Shown one piece after another: positions 25,553 to 34,413 of a DNA stretch of 36,736 nt (the stretch's first letter is position 1; the number at the start of each line of letters is the position of its first letter). Source of the DNA: Fidelibacterota bacterium (GTDB taxonomy: Bacteria > Fidelibacterota > UBA2242); NCBI GenBank assembly GCA_016782645.1, contig JADHYC010000022.1:1-36736 (forward strand), written 5' to 3'. Below the pieces are notes generated by a model that did not search any database, was not told where the DNA came from, and saw only the letters and a list, made by a program, of their open reading frames with translations. The position numbers and the translations under genes are program-made.

Positions 25553-25724
25553 CCCCGTTGGGGTTTATGGATAACTCTATTTCTTTTTGCTACAGGCATT
25601 TTCCCATAAGGGATGTCTTCAACACACTCCTTTGGAGTTGGAATTCACTTTATAACTCAGTCTCTACAAATAACCCACTCATTCGAGATTGGAATTCTAT
25701 CTCTTTTATCAGTCCCAAAAGGAC
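25553..25724. repeat. Cluster of short hairpins with repeated spacers
   Basis: Five small inverted repeats lie in 170 noncoding bases: CCCC-GTT-GGGG (25553-25563), TCCC-ATAA-GGGA (25602-25613), ACTCC-TTT-GGAGT (25626-25638), CTC-ATTC-GAG (25678-25687) and GTCC-CAAAA-GGAC (25712-25724). The third and fourth are followed by TTGGAATTC in the same relative place, about 50 bases apart. This looks like a degenerate repeat unit of about 50 bases. The region sits between the sppA-like stop and the elbB start. Confidence 0.55.
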
Positions 25725-25731
25725 GACATTT

Positions 25732-28149
25732 CTAATCAATAATAATCCAATAAGGCATTATCATATGAGCATTTTCACTACAATTCATTATCCATGTATT
25801 AAAATACATTTTCGCCTGTTTATATTCTGAAGGTAGCAATCTCTCAAATGTTAATTCTTTCGAATAAAAATTACTAAATCCGATTTCAATAAAACTGTGC
25901 CACCATTTTGGTAATACCTTTACCATAACTTCTTTATCTTTTCCAATACCTGCTGCTTCCTTCGCAATCTCAAGAGCCTTTACTAAACCTCCAAGTTCAT
26001 CTACAAGACCAATCTTTTTTGCTCTAATGCCGGACCAAACCCGTCCTTCTCCCACTTTCTTTACTTCATCTTGTGTCATACTTCTTCCATCTGCAACATG
26101 CTTCGTGAAGTCATCATATATCCAGCTGATATAGTCCCGCATCTTTTTCCTCTCTTCTTCGGAACCAGCCTTAAAAGGTGATAAAAGATCAGCATTATCA
26201 CCTCTTTTTATAGTCTCTGTATTTACACCGATTTTGTCCAATAAACCTGCAAAATTGAATTTACCACCAAAAACCCCAATTGAACCAGTAATACTCAAAG
26301 GATTTGCCACAATAGTATCTGCAGCACAGGCTATATAATACCCTCCCGAAGCGGCAACATCAGACATTGAAACGATAAAAGGTTTTTTATCCTCTCCAAT
26401 AGTAGTAAGATAAACTTCCCTCCAGATAACATCGGACGCTAACGCTGATCCTCCCGGAGAATCAATTCGAAAAACTATAGCTTTTACTGACTTATCTTCC
26501 CTTGCTTTCTTAATAGCCCTGGCTATTGTTTCAGAACCCATGGTCTGACTGCCAAAACTTCTTTTACTTTTACCTGAACTTATCCCACCGGAAGCATAAA
26601 TCAGGGCTATCTTTGATGTTGGCTGTGTAGAATATTTCCACGCAGTCTCGTACGGTTTGCGTTTGTACTCTTTTTTAAATTCCTTTATAATCGGCTTTTT
26701 ACCAAAAATATCTTCCAATTTATCTTTTATTTCATCTTCATAGACCAATTCATCAACCAGACCTTTCTCAAGTGCCTGCGGGGCAGTATAAGGACCATTA
26801 TTAATCAAATCCTTGACTTCATCAATTTTCATATTTCTTGCTTTACTAACACCTTCCACATACACAGAGAAGAAATCATCAAGAATCGCATTTATCTGCT
26901 CACGACTCGCCTCAGACATTGAATCCCGTATAAATGCTTCAGGAGCAGTTTTATAAGCGCCAATTTTTTCAAATTCTGCTTCCACGCCAATTTTCTCAAA
27001 CATATCTTTGAAAAAAATCGCAGTAGAACTAAGCCCTGTAATCCAGACATTACCTACAGGATTTAGAAATATTTTATCACAAGCTGTAGCCAGATAATAT
27101 CCACCGTTACCAAAGGATTCCATATAGCAAAAAACCTTTTTACCACTTTCACGTATCTCTAAAATTGCATTCCGTATTTCAGTCATCTTAGCAAAACCGA
27201 CTTCAAGACCTTGAAATCCAATCAATACAGCCTGAATATTAGGATTTTTCCCAATTTGCTTAAATCGATCAAGAATTCCTTTTAAAGAATTATTTTTACC
27301 ACGTGAAAATGGTATAGTTTCCTCTTGTATCATCCCACCAATATTCATTTTCAGAACAAGCATACCTTTTTTCTTAAAAACAGTTGGATAGCGATGAGAT
27401 GTGGAATGGATAAATGCAGAACCTCCTGCCAATCCACCTTCTGACTCATTAAACATAGATAATCCAACACCACATGATAGCATATTAACATTTAATCCTA
27501 ACCGAAAATCCTTTTCATTGGGAAAATAGAGAGTGGAAAGAATAATACCTCGAATCGGTTCAATGTCAACGTAGAATTTTTTACTGATTTCTTTCTCAGA
27601 ATTCTGAATAGCCACACAAATATCCCCGGCTATTGTAAACCGTTTTCCAAAAGGTCTCAGTCCGATCCCAAATTCTCCTGCTTGAGGTAAATTATTTGCT
27701 TCTCCAATATTATGAATAACTGAACCAACAGAAATCCATGGAAATGGTCGAGCAATAGCTCCAAAATCATATTCTGGATTATCTTCCACAGTGCCGAACC
27801 AGCGATATGTCCCTCCAATATTCACCCAGTGCCATACGGGTACTCCTAAGGATAAATGCCATCTCTGATAAAAACCTTCAGGATTCTTTAGCCACTCGCC
27901 TCCAAATCCAAGATTTCCAATCATATAGTAGGTACCGAACTCATTTGTAAACTCTTGTTCTTTAAATGGAAATAAAACAAAAGATTGAAACCCTGACCTA
28001 TAACCTAACGCTGCTGGATTTGTAAAAATGGACAGTGCGTTATCAGTTACTGCAATAGAAGAGGGCGGAAGCAATTGATTTACTTCACTTTGAGCGAATA
28101 ATAAGAATGAACTTGCTATAATAATTAAAAAAAGTAGTTTTGATTTCAT
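25732..28149 (-). CDS. sppA: Signal peptide peptidase SppA (67K type) fused to an N-terminal barrel-like domain
   Basis: 805 residues. A signal peptide (1-19) is followed by about 240 residues with barrel character (TNPAALGYRSGFQSFVLFPF, WVNIGGTYRWFGT), resembling FadL/PorV-like outer-membrane proteins. The tandem SppA domains follow. The N-half (about 262-490) carries the general-base lysine at Lys400 (IGAYKTAPEAF). The C-half (about 512-770) carries the nucleophile at Ser601 (SDVAASGGYYIA) and the SPGGSALASD motif. SppA enzymes degrade cleaved signal peptides and membrane protein fragments, using a Ser-Lys dyad. Ordinary SppA has an N-terminal membrane anchor instead of a barrel-like region. 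The gene ends with a hydrophobic tail, ENAHMIMPYWIIID, of unknown relevance. Confidence 0.9.
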   Translation of the reverse strand: MKSKLLFLIIIASSFLLFAQSEVNQLLPPSSIAVTDNALSIFTNPAALGYRSGFQSFVLFPFKEQEFTNEFGTYYMIGNLGFGGEWLKNPEGFYQRWHLSLGVPVWHWVNIGGTYRWFGTVEDNPEYDFGAIARPFPWISVGSVIHNIGEANNLPQAGEFGIGLRPFGKRFTIAGDICVAIQNSEKEISKKFYVDIEPIRGIILSTLYFPNEKDFRLGLNVNMLSCGVGLSMFNESEGGLAGGSAFIHSTSHRYPTVFKKKGMLVLKMNIGGMIQEETIPFSRGKNNSLKGILDRFKQIGKNPNIQAVLIGFQGLEVGFAKMTEIRNAILEIRESGKKVFCYMESFGNGGYYLATACDKIFLNPVGNVWITGLSSTAIFFKDMFEKIGVEAEFEKIGAYKTAPEAFIRDSMSEASREQINAILDDFFSVYVEGVSKARNMKIDEVKDLINNGPYTAPQALEKGLVDELVYEDEIKDKLEDIFGKKPIIKEFKKEYKRKPYETAWKYSTQPTSKIALIYASGGISSGKSKRSFGSQTMGSETIARAIKKAREDKSVKAIVFRIDSPGGSALASDVIWREVYLTTIGEDKKPFIVSMSDVAASGGYYIACAADTIVANPLSITGSIGVFGGKFNFAGLLDKIGVNTETIKRGDNADLLSPFKAGSEEERKKMRDYISWIYDDFTKHVADGRSMTQDEVKKVGEGRVWSGIRAKKIGLVDELGGLVKALEIAKEAAGIGKDKEVMVKVLPKWWHSFIEIGFSNFYSKELTFERLLPSEYKQAKMYFNTWIMNCSENAHMIMPYWIIID

Positions 28150-28279
28150 AAGATTTCTCCTGACTTTAAATACATAATTACTCTTTTATGATCGGTAATA
28201 ACCAGTTAATGCTATTTTTCCTGTGATCAAAATTCCCGTAACATTTATACTGTTATTATGCAGTATCAATAAAGTAACG

Positions 28280-28483
28280 CTATTTTTTTACAAAAAACAC
28301 ACAAACCGGTTTTATGACACATATTATAAAACATGCTACAAACCACCATATATTTATATTCATTATTTGTGGTATTAGTTTTACTATAATAAGAGTTGCA
28401 AATATTGCGACAAACTGAGATAATTCCACATCTAAAATGCTAAACTTTTTCACCTTCTCATTCGCATTTTCTAAAATCCCCAT
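28280..28483 (-). CDS. Small two-span membrane protein (67 aa)
   Basis: 67 residues: a charged N-terminal segment (MGILENANEKVKKFSILDVE), then two hydrophobic helices, about 25-42 and 46-64, with a short loop containing WW. The layout, charged amphipathic start plus two spans, is common in small inner-membrane proteins placed next to transporters in Bacteroidota-like genomes. It lies 156 bases downstream of the GltS-like gene on the same strand, so a link to that carrier is possible but unproven. AAGGGG about eight bases upstream of the ATG supports the start. Confidence 0.65.
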   Translation of the reverse strand: MGILENANEKVKKFSILDVELSQFVAIFATLIIVKLIPQIMNINIWWFVACFIICVIKPVCVFFVKK

Positions 28484-28639
28484 TTTTAATTCCCCTTCTT
28501 AAATGATAATTGATAATATTTTTATTTTTTATTCTAAATCAAACATTTTACACAATAAAAGGTGGAGGAAATATCTTGAAAAATCAATTTGTTCTGCTCA
28601 AATTGGATATTGCTGTGTTTATCATAAACATGATTTTTA

Positions 28640-30052
28640 TTAACCCCCAACTTTAGGGGTTTTTACAGGTTTTTTAAATTTAATAAAACCGATCAACCGC
28701 CAGAAAGTCCATAAGATGATGAAATATATAATGATTATCCCCAATACAATCCAATAACCACCAATACTATTATTGAAAACACTCATTGGAAGATTAAGTA
28801 GAATCAATAATGGAAAACCAAGAAAAAGTGAAATGCCTCCCCCGTAAGCAAGGTCTTCAGCTACAGGAGTATTAAATTCAGGATCGGTAACTCTTACTAA
28901 TACCAAGCCAGAGCTGAGCGTTCCTGTCATTTCACCAAAAATGCCAATAAATCTCTCAAAATGATAGTCATCAAAAGCACGTTTAGAAGTAAATCGGATA
29001 ATTCCATAAGTACCAAATCCCGCAAGAACAGACATAATCAATATTGATAACCAGTACCTGCTGATAATAGTTATACTAATAGCTGCAATAGCCCCCACAA
29101 TAAGATAGTCCATACAAACTCCAGCAGATCGACTCATAAGACCACGATCAATAATATAGCTCTTCTTTGTAATATCTAATACTTTGCGGACAGAAATGGC
29201 AATTAAAAGCCCAACTACAAAGTGAAAAGACCATATAGTATCAACGAAATCACCTAAACCGGCACTCTGCATTAAGCTCGTTATACCAAAAATCACCCAA
29301 TAAGTCAACATATAGAGCAAACCTATTAACCCGATCTGAAATGCCATCGGCTCGATTGCTTCCGGTGATAATGTAAGTAGTCCTGCTATTTTAGGTTTTT
29401 TCTCTTTTACTATCCCCGTCCTCATATCACGAGTGATATCATCTGTTCCTTTTACTAAAGCAGCTTCACCATTCTTTATTCCACGATTCACAAGCGCCAT
29501 TCCAACAAAGTATGCAATTAAAAAACCTGTTACTGAAAAAGTAAGTCCAACCATACCGCCGCCTTCAAAACCAAATTTCTCCCAACTATGCCCCATTGTA
29601 TAAGCAATTCCAGGACCCATTCCAAATCCAAGAGGAACGAGAAAACCTATTGCTGGGAATAGATCTGGTTTTATAGTGTAAATCAGTCCAAAAGCAATCA
29701 ATAATCCAATAACTGCCTGAATAATATAACAAGAGAGACCGGTTAAACTTTTACTCAAAGGTCCCTTTCCCCAGGAAGTCTTTTCCTGACGCAAACCTAT
29801 AGCAATAAAAGTTAAAGCCAATAAATGATATACATATAACCCCAATCTTTCGCCGTCCAGATTTACAAGATTGAGCAATTGGGAACCTATAATAAGTCCA
29901 AAAAATCCAGCAATAATACTGTTAGGAATAAGAAATTTCTGGAAAAATGGAACATACCTGCGTAACACAGTACCTAGTATTAAAAAGGCACTTAAATACG
30001 TAAAATCCAAAACTACGTCTTTAAAATTCAGTGCTAAATCCCATGGATTCAT
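28640..30052 (-). CDS. GltS-like sodium/glutamate symporter family protein
   Basis: 470 residues with ten or more membrane spans. The order YLSAFLILGTVLRRYVPFFQ, IPNSIIAGFFGLIIG, GFGMGPGIAYTMGHSWEKFG and FIGIFGEMTGTLSSGLVLVR follows the two-halved inverted repeat of the ESS (GltS) family, each half with a glycine-rich re-entrant loop. E. coli GltS (about 400 residues) imports glutamate with Na+. This protein is longer, with a cytoplasmic insert around 205-230 and an extended C-terminus. The substrate may be another dicarboxylate or amino acid. Na+ coupling would fit the Na+-type V-ATPase in the same window. AAGGAG precedes the ATG; a heptad repeat lies in its leader. Confidence 0.85.
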   Translation of the reverse strand: MNPWDLALNFKDVVLDFTYLSAFLILGTVLRRYVPFFQKFLIPNSIIAGFFGLIIGSQLLNLVNLDGERLGLYVYHLLALTFIAIGLRQEKTSWGKGPLSKSLTGLSCYIIQAVIGLLIAFGLIYTIKPDLFPAIGFLVPLGFGMGPGIAYTMGHSWEKFGFEGGGMVGLTFSVTGFLIAYFVGMALVNRGIKNGEAALVKGTDDITRDMRTGIVKEKKPKIAGLLTLSPEAIEPMAFQIGLIGLLYMLTYWVIFGITSLMQSAGLGDFVDTIWSFHFVVGLLIAISVRKVLDITKKSYIIDRGLMSRSAGVCMDYLIVGAIAAISITIISRYWLSILIMSVLAGFGTYGIIRFTSKRAFDDYHFERFIGIFGEMTGTLSSGLVLVRVTDPEFNTPVAEDLAYGGGISLFLGFPLLILLNLPMSVFNNSIGGYWIVLGIIIIYFIILWTFWRLIGFIKFKKPVKTPKVGG

Positions 30053-30069
30053 AAAATCTCCTTTTTTAA

Positions 30070-30103
30070 TTGACGATTGATGATTTGTGATTGGCGATTG
30101 GCA
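30070..30103. repeat. Seven-base tandem repeat in the leader of the GltS-like gene
   Basis: The plus strand shows about five copies of a seven-base unit built on GATT: GACGATT, GATGATT, TGTGATT, GGCGATT, GGC. On the mRNA strand this reads as repeated CCAATCG/TCAATCG just before the AAGGAG and ATG at 30052. Heptad repeats of this kind are prone to slippage. No protein is encoded. Confidence 0.55.
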
Positions 30104-30451
30104 GATATATAGTATCCTTATTCACTTTTTTGATATACATTATTTACTTATTCCACTTTCACTTTACTTTATAAAAAATCTGAGCAGGTGACTAAGAACG
30201 ACATCCCGCTAATTTCATGAGAGAATTAAGACCAATCTAAGTTATTGTCCCATCTTCCAAATATCTATTTCTCCATAAGAAAAACTTTTTCGATCTGCAT
30301 TAAATATATTAGAATTTCCCTATTTGCAAATTACGCTTTAAATCCCCAACAGGGGACAACTGAATAATTTATAAGGTTAAATAAATCCAAATTATTAATA
30401 GGTTTAAATATTGTCAAGGGGTTAATTAGGCTATAAGCAATCGTTAAAATA
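30104..30451. other. Intergenic region between the acyltransferase and GltS-like genes
   Basis: About 350 AT-rich bases with no supported gene. A small hairpin TCCCC-AACA-GGGGA lies at 30343-30356, similar in style to the hairpin cluster near 25600. It lies about 100 bases downstream of the acyltransferase stop and lacks a T-run for termination in either direction. Confidence 0.45.
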
Positions 30452-31276
30452 TTAACCATAATAATCAGCTCTATTGGGTTTGTCCAATTCTTCTGGTTTC
30501 TGAAGTCGCCCGACAGCTCCTTTTGTTAAAACTCCTGCCTGTGCGCCATCTACAATTCTATGGTCAAGTGTTCCGGTTAAAGGTAGAATAGATCGAATTT
30601 TTATCTCACCATCAATAACCACTGGCTTCTCCTCTATTTTACCCATAGCAATAACAGCAGGTAATTTACCAATCGGGAAAAGCGCTACCATGCCGGTAGT
30701 TAGCCCCAAAGTGCCTATGTTCGTTAACATAATACTACCAAAAGGATCAGGAGGAATCTTTAGAAAAGGCAGATACAAGCCAAGATCAACAATCCACCAC
30801 TTAATAAAAAGGAATATAGGTCTTCTTAGTAAGCACGGAATTTTAGATATGATGTCCTTTGCTGCAAAAACGCCAGATTCTTCGCCTCTCCGTTTTTTTA
30901 CCGCACCCTCTGTAATAATTTTCGATATTTCAGTTGCTGATAATTCCTGAGTTTTAGGAATAACCAATCCAGACATCTCTTTTCCTTCGCCAACAGAAAC
31001 TGCTATAAATACATTCGCATCCTCTCTCATTACTATTTTTCCACGTCGTATAAAGCAGTTAATATCCGGAATATCTTCATATAATGTTCTGGCTAAAGCA
31101 GCAGTTACAAAATGTGTAATTGTAAGTCTTATACCCTCTTTCCTTTTTTTCTCAATATATTTCACTACTTCAGTAACATCCGCATCGAAAGTACCATAGA
31201 TTTTACTGTCAGAGGGAGCTTTGTACGCAATGATTGCAAGGTCTCTCCATGAATTTGTTTTGTGTACTTTTTTCAA
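30452..31276 (-). CDS. Stand-alone 2-oxoacid dehydrogenase-type acyltransferase
   Basis: 274 residues covering only the catalytic (chloramphenicol-acetyltransferase-like) domain of E2 components. The active-site motif TLDHRIVDGAQAG is intact, with His239 and Asp243. FGSIMLTNIGTLGLTTG and IGKLPAVIAMGKIEEKPVV are other E2 landmarks. Lipoyl and E1/E3-binding domains are missing, and no E1 or E3 gene is nearby. A hydrophobic insert (about 148-175, LLRRPIFLFIKWWIVDLGLY) is unusual and may give membrane contact. Such proteins are thought to act as free CoA-dependent acyltransferases on unknown acceptors. The start MKKVHKTNSW follows GGGAGG, about eight bases upstream. Confidence 0.85.
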   Translation of the reverse strand: MKKVHKTNSWRDLAIIAYKAPSDSKIYGTFDADVTEVVKYIEKKRKEGIRLTITHFVTAALARTLYEDIPDINCFIRRGKIVMREDANVFIAVSVGEGKEMSGLVIPKTQELSATEISKIITEGAVKKRRGEESGVFAAKDIISKIPCLLRRPIFLFIKWWIVDLGLYLPFLKIPPDPFGSIMLTNIGTLGLTTGMVALFPIGKLPAVIAMGKIEEKPVVIDGEIKIRSILPLTGTLDHRIVDGAQAGVLTKGAVGRLQKPEELDKPNRADYYG

Positions 31277-31486
31277 ATATAAACCTCCCTAAATAGTAAT
31301 CTTAATAAATTCCTCAAAATAAACAACTTTACCTATTATATAAAAAAACCTAATTTTTCAAAAGAACATCTAAAAAACATAGCATTAATAGAATTCACTT
31401 TTCTTTATTGGAAAATGATATGTTAGTGTAAATTTCAATGCTGTTAAATATAAATTTTAATTGAAATGTATAAAAGGAAAATATAA

Positions 31487-32392
31487 ATGTTAAAGAAAAT
31501 CCCAATCTTTTTCGCAATTATTATCGGAATGCAGATCGCATGTACAGGTGAAAAAGACTTACCAAAACCGTTTTATGAAATGACAAATCTTGAGATTGAT
31601 ACACTCTTAAAAGAAACCAGTCAGAGGAATATGACAATTTCAGAGAGAATTACTTTCTACTCAGAGAGATTCATCGGCACGCCATACAATTTTAAATGCG
31701 TTGGAGATGGTCCTTATGCACTTATGGAAAGTTATTCATTAATTAATTTCGCAGAAACAAACTGCATGGCTTTCTGTGAACATGTGCTGGCTCTTTCAAT
31801 TTCTGATAGTTGGGACAACTTCTTTAACAATCTTCAACATATCCGGTATAGAGATGGTATAATAGGAATGCGAACCAGGAATCACTATACAATGGCAGAT
31901 TGGCTTCCAGAAAACAAGTGGCTTCTGGAAGATGTATCCAGGATTGTTGGTGGAAAATATATTCAATCCGTTACGCGAACGATCTCTCATAAGAATTTCT
32001 TTGAAAACAAGGGGATAACAGACATGCGATACGTGCTTCCAGATAGGGAAATTACTATTGATTATGTTCCAAAAGAGGACTTGGTAAAGATTGAAAAAAA
32101 TGCCAAATCCGGTGATATTTTAGCTCTTATTTTCGCAAATAAAACAGACATATTTTCTGCACATATGCTAATGGTTATAGAGAAAAGTGGCAAAAAATAT
32201 ATCCGCGAATCATCCACCAGTAAAATGAATACTTTTGATACACCATATAGAGACTGGGCATTAAAAAAACAAGATATAGATAAATATCTGGGACTTTGTT
32301 TTATGAGAGTAAGAAAGGACATCGATGTACCGGGAAAATTAATTTTACCCTGGGAGATAGAAAAACTAAAATCCGAAAAATCTTCTACCTAA
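31487..32392 (+). CDS. DUF1460 lipoprotein (amidase-like NlpC/P60-related)
   Basis: 301 residues with a lipoprotein signal (MLKKIPIFFAIIIGMQIAC, Cys19 as lipid anchor). DUF1460 landmarks are SERFIGTPYNF, TNCMAFCEHVLAL with the presumed nucleophile Cys93, RTRNHYTMADWLPENKW, and FSAHMLMVIEKSG with His226. The fold is papain-like, and characterised members are N-acetylmuramoyl-L-alanine amidase or cell-wall recycling enzymes. An envelope location and action on peptidoglycan fragments are therefore inferred. AAAGGAAAA precedes the ATG. The gene is divergent from the acyltransferase gene and separated from the redox cluster downstream by about 380 bases. Confidence 0.88.
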   Translation: MLKKIPIFFAIIIGMQIACTGEKDLPKPFYEMTNLEIDTLLKETSQRNMTISERITFYSERFIGTPYNFKCVGDGPYALMESYSLINFAETNCMAFCEHVLALSISDSWDNFFNNLQHIRYRDGIIGMRTRNHYTMADWLPENKWLLEDVSRIVGGKYIQSVTRTISHKNFFENKGITDMRYVLPDREITIDYVPKEDLVKIEKNAKSGDILALIFANKTDIFSAHMLMVIEKSGKKYIRESSTSKMNTFDTPYRDWALKKQDIDKYLGLCFMRVRKDIDVPGKLILPWEIEKLKSEKSST

Positions 32393-32776
32393 ATTGATCA
32401 ATTCTTTATCAATTTTAGAACTGCATATTCATAATTATTGGATAGTTGGAACTTCCAATATATTCCGAGACCATTACGAACACAAACAAGAATGTTTATG
32501 GTACAAGGACTGCTCAATTTAGGTTCTAATTAATTGCTATCTAAAACTCAAGACTATTTTCCCTACATAACTATAAAAGCCTGAAAGAATAGCGTGCATT
32601 TAAAGCTTTGAAAAATCCAGGTATTTTTTAACAAGTTTTAAGAACTAACCATATAAAGAAAAAGTTTTTAAATAAGATGTTAATGTAACTAATTGATCTC
32701 TCCCACATCTAAAATGATTGAAAATATTGATAGATTTTTTACAAAACGGTTTTTAATAGTAAAAAAAGGAGAAGAG
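32393..32776. other. Intergenic region upstream of the redox/sigma cluster
   Basis: About 380 AT-rich bases. A 13-base palindrome TTGGAACTTCCAA occupies 32446-32458. An open frame starts with TTG at 32693 in the frame of the next gene, but the real start is placed at 32777. I found no convincing promoter, though this is where the regulatory input of the sigma cluster should lie. Confidence 0.4.
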
Positions 32777-33421
32777 ATGTTTTTAAAAGATGAAGATAAA
32801 AAATTTGTACGTGAGAAATTATCTGAAATGTCAGATAAAGTGAAAATTGTCTTTTTCACTCAACAGTTAGAATGTTCATTCTGCAAGGAAACACATCAAT
32901 TACTTGAGGAACTTACCGGGCTCTCAGATAAACTATCTCTTGAAACTTACAATTTTCAGATCGATAAGAAAATTGCCGAAGAATATGGAGTTAACAAAAT
33001 TCCCGCTGTAGTATTACTACGCAAAGATGGAACAGATACAGGCATAAAATTCTATGGAATTCCATCCGGATATGAATTCTCTTCGCTACTTGAAGATATT
33101 ATTGACACTGCTAATGAAGACCACGGTTTTTCAGGCGATATTCTAAAAGATATAGAATCAATAGATAAACCAATACATATTCAGGTTTTTATAACTCCAA
33201 CATGTCCATATTGCCCTTCTGCCGTAAGAACAGCTCATCGCCTTGCATTAGCAAACAAAAATATTACAGCAGATATGGTTGAAACAACAGAATTCCCTTA
33301 TCTCAGCCAGAAATATTCCATTAGAGGTGTTCCAAAGTCAGTAATAAATGAAAAATGGTCTCTGGAAGGTGCTGTACCCGAGCAGATGTTTTTAGAAAAG
33401 ATAAATGAGAGTTTAAAATAG
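32777..33421 (+). CDS. Two-domain glutaredoxin-like protein disulfide oxidoreductase
   Basis: 214 residues from the ATG at 32777, chosen because GGAG sits five bases upstream; a TTG 84 bases earlier has no ribosome binding site. Two thioredoxin folds lie in tandem. The first (about 1-110) has the atypical site Cys33-Ser-Phe-Cys36 followed by the cis-proline segment NKIPAVVLL. The second (about 115-214) has Cys143-Pro-Tyr-Cys146 and GVPKSVINE. This matches the protein disulfide oxidoreductase family of archaea and anaerobic bacteria, often reduced by a thioredoxin reductase and working as a cytoplasmic dithiol reductase or isomerase. It heads a cluster with a sigma factor, a zinc anti-sigma factor and OsmC. 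Confidence 0.9.
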   Translation: MFLKDEDKKFVREKLSEMSDKVKIVFFTQQLECSFCKETHQLLEELTGLSDKLSLETYNFQIDKKIAEEYGVNKIPAVVLLRKDGTDTGIKFYGIPSGYEFSSLLEDIIDTANEDHGFSGDILKDIESIDKPIHIQVFITPTCPYCPSAVRTAHRLALANKNITADMVETTEFPYLSQKYSIRGVPKSVINEKWSLEGAVPEQMFLEKINESLK

Positions 33422-33478
33422 AAAGAGATTAAGTTTTTTTACAATATGAAATCAGTTCCCTGATGAATCTTTGCACCA

Positions 33479-34093
33479 ATGTTACTAAATTATGTAGTGC
33501 TGGAAAGTAATAATAAAAAGGAACAAGAGTTAGTAAGTAAAGCGAAACAGAGAGATAAAAATGCTCTTTCTCAGCTGGTTTCTCTATACAGCAAAAGGAT
33601 TTATCATTTGGGTCTCAGATTAACAGGAAATGAACAGGATGCTGAAGATATTCTGCAAGAAACATTTCTAATAATGCTAAAAAAGATTAATCAATTTCGG
33701 GGAAAATCAACATTTTACACATGGCTATACCGGATTGCTGTCAATATTGGTCTAAGTAAAATTCAATCTAAAAAGATGAAATACCACCATTTTTCAATTG
33801 ACGACCTAGATATAGAAAAAATACACAGTGAACATATCCATGAGTGGCCCAAACTCGATTTCAAAAACGTTAGTACAAAGCATTTTAAAAAAAAGTTAGA
33901 TGATGCACTTGAGGAATTACCTGAAATATACCGCACAGTTTTCATTTTGCGTGATCTTCATGAATTATCTACTGAAGAAACCAGTAAAATCCTTCAAATT
34001 ACATCTTCAAATACCAAAATTAGATTAATGCGTGCTCGTAACTTCCTCAAAGAAAAATTGGAAAACCTGGTAAAAACTGAAGGCTTAATATGA
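33479..34093 (+). CDS. ECF RNA polymerase sigma factor
   Basis: 204 residues. Region 2 contains DAEDILQETFLIMLKKINQF and STFYTWLYRIAVNIGLSKIQ. Region 4 contains ALEELPEIYRTVFILRDLHE and a helix-turn-helix, LSTEETSKILQITSSNTKIR, with LMRARNFLKEKLE after it. No sigma region 3 is present, hence the ECF group. The start is uncertain: the ATG at 33479 lacks a ribosome binding site, and a GTG six or seven codons later is possible. The stop overlaps the anti-sigma start (ATGA). It probably controls a thiol or envelope stress regulon that includes the flanking genes. Confidence 0.92.
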   Translation: MLLNYVVLESNNKKEQELVSKAKQRDKNALSQLVSLYSKRIYHLGLRLTGNEQDAEDILQETFLIMLKKINQFRGKSTFYTWLYRIAVNIGLSKIQSKKMKYHHFSIDDLDIEKIHSEHIHEWPKLDFKNVSTKHFKKKLDDALEELPEIYRTVFILRDLHELSTEETSKILQITSSNTKIRLMRARNFLKEKLENLVKTEGLI

Positions 34094-34347
34094 GCGGCAA
34101 TAAAGAATTATTTAAGAAAGTTTGTGATTTCCTAGGTTGTGATCTCAATTCCCCTCCTTGCCAGGAAATAAAAGAACATCTTAAAAAATGTCACAATTGC
34201 GAAATCTTCGTGGATAAGATTAAAAAAACTGTTGAAATATACAAAAAGGTAGATGAATGTGACAGTCTTCCTGAAAATGTGTCAAAAAAACTCTATGCTA
34301 TCCTTAACCTCAAAAATCCGGATGAATCAATTACAAATACTAACTGA
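34090..34347 (+). CDS. Zinc-finger (zf-HC2/ZAS) anti-sigma factor
   Basis: 85 residues, overlapping the sigma gene by four bases, the standard arrangement for a cognate anti-sigma factor. The zinc-binding motif HLKKCHNC (His30, Cys34, Cys37) matches Hx3Cx2C, with Cys24 a likely fourth ligand. Cys12 and Cys17 are additional thiols that could take part in redox switching. No membrane helix follows, so this is a soluble ZAS-type protein. In known redox-sensing ZAS proteins (RsrA type), disulfide formation ejects zinc and frees the sigma factor. The thiol-related neighbours support that reading, but it is inferred. Confidence 0.85.
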   Translation: MSGNKELFKKVCDFLGCDLNSPPCQEIKEHLKKCHNCEIFVDKIKKTVEIYKKVDECDSLPENVSKKLYAILNLKNPDESITNTN

Positions 34348-34413
34348 TCAGAACATTGAAAATAATAATTTTCTTCTATAAAAATTCTAAACTCCTATAT
34401 AAGATTATTTTTT

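Noticed and set aside
32693-32776. TTG-initiated extension of the disulfide oxidoreductase
   Set aside because: No ribosome binding site there, while GGAG precedes the ATG at 32777 at good spacing.
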